DNA of 64,000 nt from Massospora cicadina (Eukaryota; Entomophthoromycota; Entomophthoromycetes; Entomophthorales; Entomophthoraceae): the NCBI GenBank assembly GCA_022478985.1, contig JAKSZP010015907.1:105216-169215 (forward strand). The letters are read 5' to 3'. The notes beneath the pieces were generated by a model. That model worked only from the letters and a program-made list of their open reading frames with translations, made no database searches and had not been told where the DNA came from. Shown here piece by piece: positions 33,137-43,797 of the stretch. A program made the translations under genes and the position numbers. Positions within the stretch are counted from its first letter, which is position 1; each line of letters starts with the position of its first letter.

Positions 33137-33735
33137 TGTAGGACTTTGTCATCCTCTCTGAAGGTCAGAACCTTTAGAGGCTGTTCAATTTTTGGTCAAA
33201 CGTGGGTCCAGCAGAATATCTTAGGGACTATGTTCCTTGAGGCAAACTCTCAATGGAAATTCATCGTTAAGACTACTCTGTTTGCTTCAAACAGATATGG
33301 TCTTCTTCAAACAAGGGCAAATGAACAAAAGTTATAAAACTAGGAGATCAAAAAGTTATTTATTAATCAAAATTCAGAGATATTTATGGTCTGCTAAGAT
33401 ATTCTGGTTTAATAAAGAGGAACTTTGTGTGTTAATTAGGAATGAGTAGGTGAGGTGATCTCTTTACTGATGTGGCAGTTGGCGTAGGTTTTTTGTCTGA
33501 GACTCTTTATATAGAGCGACTGATTCCAGGAACCTCCAGATGGTAAGATCTTCTTTGGATGACTCAGTGCCTCTGTTAGTAAGATCAGTGGGTCCCTCTG
33601 TAAGTAGAGTTGACTTTCGCCCGTTTAGAATTTTATTATCCTTTATGGGTACAATTGTTAGGATTCTCTGCTTCCACCAGAGTAGCTGGTGTTTGAATCC
33701 TACTCAGGTCTGTCCGATTCCCATGATTCCCAACA
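33137..33735 (-). repeat. LTR family H, copy H2
   Basis: 599 bp from TGTAGGACTTTG to CCCAACA on the plus strand, uninterrupted, and the reference for reconstructing H1. It also contains the tRNA-like segment (33638-33714). Flanks cagtt and gggct do not match, so it may be the remnant of a larger element rather than a clean solo LTR. Confidence 0.72.
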
Positions 33736-34189
33736 GGGCTGATTGAAAATGTTAGATTACATCTGTGCTGGGTCATTTGATTAATTGATAAAACATCATG
33801 AATCATATAAACCATCAAAGATAATAGGACTGGCCATATAAACAACCAAGTCCATGCAAAATTTCTAAAAAGGGTCACTAAGTTGGCTGATTAAGAAAAA
33901 TATATAATAAAAGCATTGCAAAAATATAAAAAAATAAAAATAGAAAAAAATATAAAGAATTAATAAAAGCTGAGATAATTAAAAATATAATATAACCTAA
34001 TTAATTAATAGTATAGTTTGCACTTGAGGAGGGGAGGGGATCTGATTCCAAAGACATCAGCAATTAGACCAAAGTTAAGGCTATGCACTAGGCCTCTTCC
34101 TAGTGGCAATTCAGACCAAATTTAAGGAATGACAAAGATAAATGAAGGCTAATTGGGAATCTTAGGGCTTACATTTGAGTCAAGTGGAG
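33736..34189. other. No recognised feature
   Basis: AT-rich; A/T runs near 33900-34010; no coding motif or repeat match seen. Confidence 0.45.
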
Positions 34190-34194
34190 GGAAA

Positions 34195-34689
34195 TGTCAG
34201 ATTCTAGTAGCTGACCCAAAAAACCCTTTGTCAACCAAAAATCAGGCTAAATATCCTTCCAAAACTTGGGCCAATTACTATAATTCTCAACTAAAGCAAT
34301 TACTATTATACAATTTGGGCCGAATATCTCAGCGTCAACTTAATATAGTTATCCACTTTACAGCTTGGGCTGAATATATCAACTTCAATAAAATCCAATT
34401 ATTCACATGAGAGATCAGACCAATAATCTAAACATCAATATAATTTAAATTCTTTCAACAGCTCAGGATGAATCCCTTGCATGATTCAGTCCAATTATAC
34501 ATTCAAAAACTCTGGCATTTGGTCCTAATTAATAGAGAGCAATATAGACCATACATTTTATGAAACTGTTCAATGAATGATCCTGAAAATAACATTTAAA
34601 GATCCCATGGACAAATAGAATAATAAGATTGATATCATAATGACATAACCATTTTCTTGTCCTATGTCAAATCTTGTATGTCTATCCTT
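34195..34689. repeat. LTR family E, copy E2 (left half of a split solo LTR)
   Basis: Starts TGTCAGATTCTAGTAGC. It stops at 34689 and continues as E4 at 43153. The halves are flanked outside by ggaaa (34190-34194) and ggaat (43793-43797), 4 of 5, as expected for a solo LTR. Element G is inserted between them. Confidence 0.75.
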
Positions 34690-34932
34690 TGATTTTTAAA
34701 AGCCCTTAGGGGCTCCTAATGCAGGCAACTATTGCAGTATAAAGTCCTTGTGGTACTGCCCCACCGCACTAGGGCTGCACATTCTAAGTTTTACTTAAAA
34801 AATATGGGCCTGACCATGAATGAGAGTAGCTAATGCTAATAAATTGACATATGCCCGCCCTGTTTAAGTACTGGGAAGCTTGTCTGCACCAGCCAGGTCA
34901 GGCGATATGCCTCTTATCCCCCTTGTGGGAGA

Positions 34933-35072
34933 TGTCAGATTCTGGTGGTTGATACAAAAGTAAGCCCTTCAACAACCATTAGATCAGGATGATTATCCTC
35001 CCAATGCTCAAGCTAATACTTTAGTTCTCACCCTAAGCCTATTGCAACTACACGGCTCAGGCCAATTATCCC
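34933..35072. repeat. LTR family E, copy E3, left part
   Basis: Starts TGTCAGATTCTGGTGG, continues at 41597 after gypsy F. Outer flanks ggaga (34928-34932) and gggga (42559-42563) match 4 of 5, so E3 is a solo LTR inserted in G. Confidence 0.75.
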
Positions 35073-35484
35073 TTTTGGAATTCAAAGTAATAATTGAATT
35101 GAATTCCCCCTTCTGAATTTGGCCATAGAAAATCAGTTGTCAAACCTAACCAAGTTAAATCAATTTCAGGATCCTCCTCCCCTATGCCTGAGTCACGTGG
35201 GGCGGCGTTTCCACCCATTTACTCAGGGTAGCAACACAACCCATTGAGGATGTCCACAAGAAGGCCATTTCAGAAGATTAGTAAATATCCTGAATGGATG
35301 AGACCCCGACGATCCCAAAGGCACCAAGTTCCAAAAGACCCTATAATTATCAAATCCTAATAAGCCTAATAAAATATTGAATAAATTACCCAGCTTTCCA
35401 CTTCCTTCTTGACCTTTCCTGCAAATTAGCAGCTTCAAGCCACCACAAACCCTGGCGCCAGTCCAAAGAACTGTAGCGTTGACA
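35073..35484 (+). repeat. 5' LTR of F
   Basis: Aligned end to end with the 3' LTR; shared blocks include ggatcctcctcccctat, ggcgtttccaccca and gatgagaccccgacgatccc. Ends ...GCGTTGACA. The first bases have drifted from TGTCAGGA to TTTTGGAA. Confidence 0.9.
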
Positions 35485-35488
35485 AGAG

Positions 35489-35506
35489 TGGTGCTCACTA
35501 CGGGGG
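35489..35506 (+). other. Primer-binding site of F
   Basis: TGGTGCTCACTACGGGGG, 4 nt after the LTR. Element K has TGGTGCTCACTACAG at the same place, so both likely use a tRNA ending GTAGTGAGCACCA, which I cannot name. Confidence 0.7.
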
Positions 35507-35752
35507 GCTCCAAGCTTTCCTGAGTGAAAATGTCTATCACAATGGAAAATATTAGAAGCCTAGGAGACCAAACCGCTGGTTGGTCAAGAAGCGTTGCCCA
35601 ATGGGTTAGTACCTCACAGCATAAATACTGGCCGCTCAAGCCAAATCATTAGAATTTTGAGCCGCTTTCCAGTTCACCCTGCCTTCTATCAATGAAAGTC
35701 AGTACCAACAACAAATAAGAAAACCTTAACAAGGTAATCCCCCAACTAATAA

Positions 35753-37499
35753 ATGGCCACTACTCTGCGGGTGCCCACACTAGTCATTCCCGCGCCTCTG
35801 CCATTCCCTCTACCATGCGGAACCTTTACAACTCAGCTTAGCTGCCACCAGCAGAGCTCACATTGGGCCCCAAATGTTACCTCCACCATTTTTTTCACCT
35901 CGCCATCCATCACCTGCTCCAACTAGTTGGGTTGCACCATCAAGAAGTCGAATGCTAACTGGGCCTCTCCCAAGCCCTACACACACATCTCGTCAACAAT
36001 TATAACGTGGCCTCCTCCCTTATCCATGACAACTGTAAAGCCATAATTGATATTTGACAGCTGATTAATGAATTTTGAGACCAGGCAATGGTGTTAGATC
36101 ATGGGATCTCTGGGTATCTTGAGGATAAACTGCGTCAGAACATCCAACCCCTCGAGATAACTTGGAATTGACGCCTCCTCCATGTCAAGGATCTGAAGGG
36201 ACCCTACAACAACACTATTGAGAGCTGGCCTCCCATTACTATCCATTTAGGAGCGAAGGTCCTGAAGGGCCTTGGGGCCTGAAGGCTTGTGGGTAATGAG
36301 GGGCCTGAAGGGCCAGAAGGTCCCTGTGGACCCCCCAGGCCCCCAGGTTCCTCAGCCATACCGCTGCCAACCCTAAGGACCCCTGGTGGAAGGATGTGAT
36401 GACAGCCTTGGCTGTTTTACGTGAACAAATTTGGAGTGTAGCCAAAGGATGTAGACTCTGAACGGATGGGGACCCACTTGACCCTAGGGTCTCCCTAGAT
36501 GCCCTTTTGGACAAAATGAGCAATTAAGTATTTTTGCCCTTCTCACTGACACCCTCATCTCTCAGCTGGAGCATACCTGTCGAGGGTTTGAGACCCACCT
36601 GACCACCCTCAAAGACCATTTTAACTTCCAACAGGCCAATATACAATCTTCCAAAGAGCAAGTCGCAAACAAGGTTTCCGTTTCCTCCCTCAATCAACAT
36701 TGGGACGATGTCCAGGAGGAATTTGAAGCCCTATGACGCCATCTAGATCAACAGGGCCCCCGCGACTATGTGGAAACTTAAATTTCAGAGCCAACACCTA
36801 TCCCTGGCATTAACACCCTCTTCGCTCCTCTGGTAACTAACTTTAAACCTAGTTTTAAAGAGAGTTTGTTCCCAGCCAAGAGAGCATTGCATCCTTCCTG
36901 TACGCTTATGAAAGCTTTAAGGATGAGGCCACCAACTGGCAAAGGGTAAAACATATCCACTCCTGCCTAGATAGCATGGCCTGGGAGATCATGACCCCTC
37001 ATTTGAAGGAGTGCACAACATGGGATCAGGTCCGCATGGCTTCAATCCAAGAGTTTGGAAGCAACCAAATTTTTAGCCAACCAAAAACAGGCCCCATTGG
37101 TGTCTGATTAAACAAAGGAGAAAGCCCCATGGAGTTCACCTGCTGCTTCTATGCCCAAGCTCAACCCTAGGTCACCACGAATTGTATCATCCTGGATGAC
37201 GCTATTACCACTGTCATTTCTGTGTTAGGATCTTACCCTGAGGTCCAGATGCATATGATTGGCCAGAAGAATGGGTTACCTGCATCTGATAAATTAAGGA
37301 GGCCCTTAATAAGATCCCTATGTCAACTCTGCACTCCAAGGCTACCTCCACTGGCCCCTCTAACCATCCTAGAGTCCACGTGGTTGAAAACCAGAAAAAC
37401 CCTCTATCCAGATGTACTTATTGTAACAGTTCCAGGCACAGTGCTAAGAACTGCTGGAAACAACTTGCCAAGGAGGCGGGAAAAGGGCAGTCAGCATAA
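35753..37499 (+). pseudogene. F gag polyprotein
   Basis: The likely start is ATG 35753 (M-A-T-T-L-R-V). A central part with heptad-like repeats is followed by the capsid-like region near 36790-37080, which aligns with J gag (F-K-P-S-F-K-E; S-F-L-Y-A-Y-E; V-K-H-I-H-S-C-L-D). The knuckle C-T-Y-C-X4-H-X4-C is intact at 37413-37454. The gag frame ends at TAA 37497. Several frameshifts and stops occur upstream. Confidence 0.8.
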
Positions 37500-37522
37500 A
37501 GGATAAGGCACTTCATTCTGAC
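37478..37522 (+). promoter_or_regulatory. Candidate -1 ribosomal frameshift signal, gag to pol (F)
   Basis: GGGAAAA at 37478-37484 in gag phase (G GGA AAA), gag stop TAA 12 nt later, and GTCAG (37490-37494) pairing with CTGAC (37518-37522). The distances heptamer-stop, heptamer-GTCAG (5 nt) and GTCAG-CTGAC (23 nt) equal those in J although the loop sequence differs. Confidence 0.72.
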
Positions 37523-37639
37523 GACCCCACTCAGCCTCAAGAAATCCTCTGTAACTGTAAAAAAACTAGGAGCTACGGCATCTGGAGAAGAAGTTTTAGT
37601 ATCTAATGATAATAAAGAAATTGATACTTCTTACTCTTC

Positions 37640-38060
37640 TTCTGATGACACTCCCATGTTCCTCACTCTGCCACCCCTGTTCAGAAGCCTGGTCACATGG
37701 GTTGCAGTTTGAGTTCACAAGATACCAGTCCATGCCATAGTTGACAGTGGCTCCCCCATGAATGTCATATCCTCCAAGCTGATGAAACACATCAATAATG
37801 CTCCCAATATTCCGCACTAAATGGAGTATGGAACGGCTGGCCCCCAGTGCACCCAATCCATAGGGGCCTATTCCTCTCTACCAATATGATTCAGGAAGCT
37901 CGCTTTAGATATACCCGCCATCGCTCTAGACAACCCTAGCTATGACTTGCTCTTCAGGACTCAATTTCTTAGAGACTACTTGGCAGTGCTCCATTATGAC
38001 GGCGGATTTCTATCCATGCTTGGTCATCATATTCCGCTTGTTTTTGAGAACCCCACGTGA
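37640..38060 (+). pseudogene. F aspartic protease
   Basis: Catalytic D-S-G at 37743-37751 in A-I-V-D-S-G-S-P-M-N-V-I-S-S-K-L-M-K-H-I, followed by Y-G-T-A-G and G-A-Y-S-S-L-P near 37830-37880. It aligns with the J protease and keeps the active-site triplet that J lost. A frameshift separates it from the slippery site. Confidence 0.8.
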
Positions 38061-38299
38061 CTCAAAAACTGAGGTTTGAGCCTGGGCTTGTCTGATAGAG
38101 AGTGAAAGCAGAATCAATTGGCTTGAATATATATTAGGGGTTCCCAAGTCCGACTGCCCCCTTCTGCTGTTGATGGGCAAGAAGGCATGCCAATTTACTT
38201 ACCTAAGGCAACTACTATTTCCCCAAAATCCTAGGTCATTGCTGATACCTGGGTCCATATCAACATCCCCTCAGGGTATCTGCTAGAAGTCCGAGGCCT

Positions 38300-40000
38300 A
38301 GACAACCCATCCCCAAAGGTGGTGCTAACCTGTCTGGGAATTCTGGATCCAGCCTTCGCCAGATCTATATCAGTGCTGTTGGCCAACCTTACTGATAAAC
38401 ATAAGATAGTAGCTCCAGACAGCCCCACCGCCTATGTCTGCTTACTACTGGTAGAGGCTATTGCTGACGTCCGGAACTTTGGGGACTTAAAAGACTTTGG
38501 CTTGGAAACTCCACCTTTGGTTATTCTGGTTGATACTAATATCAGTAAAGACCTCTCAGATGACCAACAGCAAAAGGTCCTAGCGTTGTTGGAAAAATAT
38601 TTGGACCTATTCTCGACCTTGACCTATGACTTCAGAAGAATATACGGGGTCCTCCATTATGTAGAAACAGGGAATGCTCCTCCCTTCTGGTCCTGACCTT
38701 TTTCAAAAGAGCAAGGTCGAGGAGGCCCAGGTGACTGTTGAGCTAAAACAGCTACTTGGCGCCAGACCCTTGGTGCCCTCGTGCAGCCCTTGGGCCTCTC
38801 CTCTTCTGCTAGTTTGAAATAAGGACAGCAGCCATTGAATAGTGATAGACTATCGATGACTTGACTCCATCACTAAAAAGAACAGTTATCCTTTACCTCT
38901 GATCGACAATTCCCTCTGACTTCTTGATAAATCCCAGTACTTTTCCGCCATGGACCTTGCCAGCGGATATTGGCAGGTTGAGCTCGCCCCTGAAAACTGA
39001 GCTAAGTGTGCACTTATAGCCAATGAAGGACTATTCGAGCCTACCAGGATGCCCCAAGGACTTTGTAACGCCCTGGCCACTTTCCAATGCGCCATGGATG
39101 GGATCCTTGGGGACTTGAAGCAATCCTGCATCCTTGTTTATCTAGATGACATTACTGTCTTCTCTCAAACCTTTGATGGCATCTTGAGCATCTATGGGAA
39201 GTCTTCAATTGGCTATGAAGGGCATCCATAAAGCTAAAACTCTCAAAGTGCTCATTCTTTTAGTTTAAATTAGAGTTCCTGGGGCACAAGGTCTCTAAGG
39301 ACGGCATCCAAACCATACAGAACAAAATTGCTGCCATGGAGAAGATGTTGCGCCCCCAGAATTTGAGGGATATACAGGTATTCTCAGCATGATGGTCTAT
39401 TACTGGCAGTTTATTCCTTGGTTTGCTGACCTTGCGGAACCACTGTTTTATTTCCTACATAAGAATGTGCCATTTGAGTGGCGGCCTGAACAAGAACAGG
39501 CTTTTAATGCCTTGAGAACCGCTCTATGTACTAAACCCGTTCTAGTTCACCCTTGCTTTGACCAACCCTTCATGTTGTTCATAGATTCGAGTGACATCGT
39601 CATCTGGGCCATCCTGGCCCAACATGACAAAAACTAGGTCGACCACCCCGTGGCCTACTTTAGTAAGACGCTAAATAAAGCTGAGCAGAACTACAGCATC
39701 ACCGAGAGGGAGTGCCTAGCCATTCTACTGGCCATCAAACATTTTTGGCCCTACCTCTATGGTACCCACTTTACTATTATTACAGACCACTCCTCACTAT
39801 GGTGGCTTCAACAAATGAAGGATCCTGATGGTCAGTTAGCCAGATGGGCTCTACAACTACAAAGCTACAATTTCACCATCATCCACCGCACAGGCGTTAT
39901 TCACCAGAATGCTGACGGCCTATCCAGGATGCCAGTACTAGCAGCATTGACCCCCGAGGAGAACAGGCTATATGATCTAATAGGCCAACCTGACCAGTGG
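38300..40000 (+). pseudogene. F reverse transcriptase and RNase H
   Basis: An N-terminal linker is open at 38319-38696. The RT shows F-S-A-M-D-L-A-S-G-Y-W near 38940, R-M-P-Q-G-L-C-N-A near 39045-39075 and the catalytic Y-L-D-D at 39139-39150. The thumb/connection (Y-Y-W-Q-F-I-P-W-F-A) is near 39400. RNase H follows with F-I-D-S-S near 39580, T-E-R-E-C-L-A-I near 39695 and T-D-H-S-S-L near 39783. In-frame stops include those near 38694 and 39637. It would copy the element RNA into DNA in the particle; this copy is dead. Confidence 0.88.
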
Positions 40001-40059
40001 AAGTTGGAAATCCTGGATGTCCAGGCTGAACTACGAAAAATAACTCATGATACACAAAT

Positions 40060-41130
40060 TAAGGATGGACTGCTTTACAAGAGGGTCAACAAGAAGTGGC
40101 TCTCTTATATCCGCCCCTCCTCCAGAGCTGATGTTATACTAGAAGGCCATTCCACTGTGGGACATGGGGCCGTCAAGAAGACCCACAAGTGGTTGAAATC
40201 AAGATGCTACTGGGATCACATGATTGAGACTATCCAGGAGGTCCTGGAAGCATGCATGACTTTCCAATTGCAAGATAGAGCCAACATCAATTCCAACATT
40301 TGTTTGTTACCCTGACTGGGCCCTTCAATGTGGTAAGTATTGATGTGGTGGGCCCCCTTTCTCACTGGGTTGCATGGCCATAAATATATTATACTAGCTG
40401 TGGACCATCTAACCAAATGGTTTGTAGAGATTTCAGTCACAGCTGCTACTGCCAAGGCCACCGCCCTATTCCTCATTTGATCCATTTTCACCCAGCATGG
40501 GCGCCCCCAAACCTTACTCTTGGACAATAGATTAAACTTCACCTACAGGTAGTGCAAGAACTTACCTTGCTATTTGGCACTACCCAGAGTTTTGCTGAAC
40601 CTTAGCGCCCCTCCACTAATGGGGCGGTTGAATGGGCTAATGTAACTCTTATTTCCGTTCTTCAAAAATTAGCTGCCTTGGACCCTGCTTGTTGTAACCA
40701 TTACCTACCCAGTGCCTTGCTTTCCTACTGAGTAAGCTATCACCATGTTATCAAGATGTCCCCATTTGAAGCCCTATATGGGCGGGCACCCCGGCTGCCA
40801 AGTAGCGTCCAGCCAATGCTCGAGACTTTCACTCCTGAGAACTCTGACTTAACTATGAGGGTCTAGTCAATGATATTGTCCAGCACCAAGCCCAAGCCAC
40901 TCAAGGTATTATCACCACCACTAGAAGTGAGACATCCCAATCAAATCTCGGATGATTCTACTTACCAGATTTTCAATTATGTGACCTCATTCTCTTTTAT
41001 CATGATTGACCTGGAGGCCAACAAAACAAGCTTGACATACTTTGGTCTGGACCCTATAAAGTTAATCATAGGGTGAAGTCCAAGTACTCCATTGCCAACA
41101 TCAACCAAGGGACCATGGTCAATCAGGTGC
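40060..41130 (+). pseudogene. F integrase
   Basis: The H2C2 region near 40150-40270 has G-H-S-T-V-G-H-G and A-C-M-T-F, with the last cysteine of C-X2-C lost. The core has A-V-D-H-L-T-K-W (D at 40403), L-L-D-N (D at 40523) and G-A-V-E-W-A-N (E at 40630), with frameshifts between them. The C-terminal part has M-S-P-F-E-A-L-Y-G-R-A-P near 40755-40790 and F-T-P-E-N near 40830. No chromodomain is recognised. Confidence 0.82.
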
Positions 41131-41171
41131 ATAGTTGATTCCTGCGGCTGCATTCCCCCTCTGACAGGACC

Positions 41172-41184
41172 TTGAGGGGGGCGT
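41172..41184 (+). other. Polypurine tract of F
   Basis: TTGAGGGGGGCGT sits immediately before the 3' LTR start TGTCAGGA. Confidence 0.8.
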
Positions 41185-41596
41185 TGTCAGGATTTGAGAT
41201 AATAATTGAATCAAATTTCTCCCTTCCAAGTTTGGCTGTACCAAATCAGTCGTTGAAACTAACTGAGTTAAATCAATTTCAGGATCCTCCTCCCCTATTC
41301 CTGAGTCACTTGGGGTGGCGTTTCCACCCATTTGGTCAGGGTAGCAACACCACCCATTGAGGATGTCCACAAGGAGGCCATTTCAGAAGATAGTAAATAT
41401 CCTGAATGGATGAGACCCCGACGATCCCAAAGGCACCAAGTTCCAAAACACCCTATAAATATTAAATCCTTCTAAGCCTAATAAAATATCAAACAACTTA
41501 CCCCACTTTCCACTTCCTTCTCAACCTTTTCTGCAAATTAGCAGCTTTGAGCCACCGCAAAACCTGGCGCCTGTCCAAAGAACTATAGTGCTGACA
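41185..41596 (+). repeat. 3' LTR of F
   Basis: 412 bp, TGTCAG ... CTGACA termini intact, followed by ATCCC. Confidence 0.92.
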
Positions 41597-42558
41597 ATCC
41601 CAATGTCAATGTGATCAATTACTTTAATCAAAAACTCTGGACAAATCCACTCAAGCATTATGGTCGATTATCACTGCACTAAAACTCAGCAATTGGTCCC
41701 AAATATTGGAAATAATATCAAACATTATTTATAAGAAATCATTTAGTATCAACCTGAAGATAGCTTCTAAAAGTCCTATGGAAAGAGACGAACATAACGT
41801 TAACAACTTTCCACCCTAGGGTGAAATTTGTATGTAAATCACATAATTGACATGATAGCACTTGCATATGGACCGCACAAAAGGGAGTACCTAGTGCTAT
41901 TGAGAGAGGCCTGCTGACGTCCTGATTAGGGGCACATCATCTACTTTAATTGATGCAAAATTTCACAGAAGATGTATCTCATCAGCAGTATGACAAAACT
42001 CAAATAAAGAAGATCCTAAAACAATTTTGCATGTTTTTATTGCGATTTTTGTCACTTAACTAATCTCGATTTTGAGAGTATTTTGTCACCAATAAACATA
42101 GCATTAGGTTTCAGTTGTATCAGTTCAAGGGCTTAACTGAGGTAGAAAATAATATGTGAAATTACGTGCTTGAATGTGATTAGGAGATGCCCTAGAGGTA
42201 TAGTACTGGTGCCTGGCCTAATGATCATTATCAAATAAATATCCTCTTACTAAAAATATTTTTATCTCTTTCCTGGTTTTCTTATCAGAATCTTTTCTCT
42301 GGAGAAGTATCAACAATCTTGAAGAGCCAAGTCCAAAGCTTATATTGAAACCTGCCTCAGAAGAAGTTCCTAATTACATTTGTAAAATTAAGCCTGAAAT
42401 TGACCAGAAGAGTCAGGGCTATTCAAATACGCTGGTGAGTTTCCAAATGGTAAGAATACCATAAGCTCTTGCAATATTAATGATTTTTTGGTGGAACTTC
42501 GTCCCAATTAAGTGTGCAGGATCTCAACTATCAAGCAAGCGAACCTCAGAGCTTCACA
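41597..42558. repeat. LTR family E, copy E3, right part
   Basis: Collinear with E1 and E4 (cacttgcatatggaccgc; ctagtgctattgagagaggcctg; cgtcccaattaagtgtgcagg), ending GCTTCACA at 42558. Confidence 0.75.
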
Positions 42559-43152
42559 GGGGACAAGACACAATGACCTCAGGTTTAAGACCCCTGAGGG
42601 GGAGAAGCCAAAGCCCTCCCTTTTGTCATCTAATTTTTTAGCCAATTTCTGCTCTCTGACCTCTTTTTGTCCAGGAAGCCTTGAAGTCCTTTCAGATCTG
42701 ATACCACTTCCTTTCCTGATCCATTTCACCACCAGCTTGCTCATGCTGATTAAACTGGCAGCTAGCCAAGCTTCAAGCCAACTAGGAAAACATGGCATTT
42801 ATTGTAGGCAGGTGCACCATAGAGTAGCCATCCAGGATTGCCCGTACCTTTTAATGGGGTCTTCACTCATGCAACCCCCAACTTGTGGGAAGGCCATTTG
42901 ACTGGCACCATGCCGACTTGTAACCCTTACTGCCCATATTCTTTTTCAGGGAGTGGTATACACCCATGAGAACAGGGTGGCACAGTAATCACTACCATCC
43001 CATAATTCTTTCCAGCCACTATGGGACACATTTAAAGCACCTCTCTGGGTTCTGGTACTAGCTATTAGACCATGTTTCCACAGGCTTTTCCCCAATTGCA
43101 CCACGCATGGGCCCCAGCTTACCCTAACTAGCTCACTTGTATGTCTATCCTT

Positions 43153-43792
43153 GTAATTGGCATGATAGCACTTGCACATGGACCGCGATACTAGGAGTAC
43201 CTAGTGCTATTGAGAGAGGCCTGCCTTCATCATAATTAGGGGTACATCATCTAACTGAAATTGATGTTATTTCCAGAAGTTATATTTTGTCAGCTATATG
43301 ATGAAACTCAAATTGGTCTGGTCCCAGGACAATTTTGCACGTTCATATTGTGATTTTGCCTCTGAAGTCTTTCTAAATATGAAAGTATTTTGTCACATAT
43401 AGCTCTAGAAATAGGTCATATTTGTGTCAGTTCAAGGGCCAAACTGAGATGGTAAATAATTATATGCAGAAATTGCATTCTCAATATGTGGCCAGGAGAT
43501 GCTCTAGAGTTATAAATACTGGCGCTTAGCCTAATGAATTATCAAAAAATAATATAATAATAAGAGATTTTTTAGCTTGTGTTGTTTCCTTTCTTAATAG
43601 AAGTTCTCAACATCATAGGGAAAAAAGCCCAAGATTGACCAGAAGAGTCTGATCTATCTGAATAAGTAAGTGAGCTTCTAAACGTCCAAAAAGTTGTAGA
43701 CACTGGATAAATCAAGGACCTTTCAGCCAAACTTCTTCCCAATTAAATGTGAAGGATTAAATTATGAAGCGAGATATCCTTAGAATTTAACA
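43153..43792. repeat. LTR family E, copy E4 (right half of the solo LTR begun at E2)
   Basis: Starts right after the 17-bp repeat at the point where E2 stops, and runs collinear with E1/E3 to AATTTAACA. Confidence 0.75.
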
Positions 43793-43797
43793 GGAAT

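Larger units (their letters stand above)
35073..41596 (+). mobile_element. Ty3/gypsy LTR retrotransposon F
   Basis: 412-bp LTRs at both ends (35073-35484, 41185-41596) and a perfect 5-bp duplication ATCCC (35068-35072, 41597-41601), inserted in LTR E3. Interior order: primer-binding site, gag with CCHC knuckle, protease, reverse transcriptase, RNase H, integrase, polypurine tract, the Ty3/gypsy order. All frames are broken by stops and indels. The 5' LTR terminus differs from the 3' LTR at eight of its first 15 bases, seven being transitions. Confidence 0.93.
34690..43135 (-). mobile_element. Element G, SINE-like insertion in LTR E2/E4 (itself split)
   Basis: A perfect 17-bp duplication cttgtatgtctatcctt (34673-34689, 43136-43152) brackets this block. 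Without the LTR E3 and gypsy F inside it, about 0.8 kb remains (34690-34927 and 42564-43135). The long duplication indicates target-primed reverse transcription. The minus strand starts with a sequence containing TGGTGCAATTGG (43103-43092), a full match to the pol III A-box consensus; a B box is only weak. No coding region is recognised. Class is therefore tentative. Confidence 0.6.

Noticed and set aside
42512..42901. 129-residue open frame
   Set aside because: It spans the junction between LTR E3 and element G, has no motif and has an overlapping frame of similar length on the other strand.
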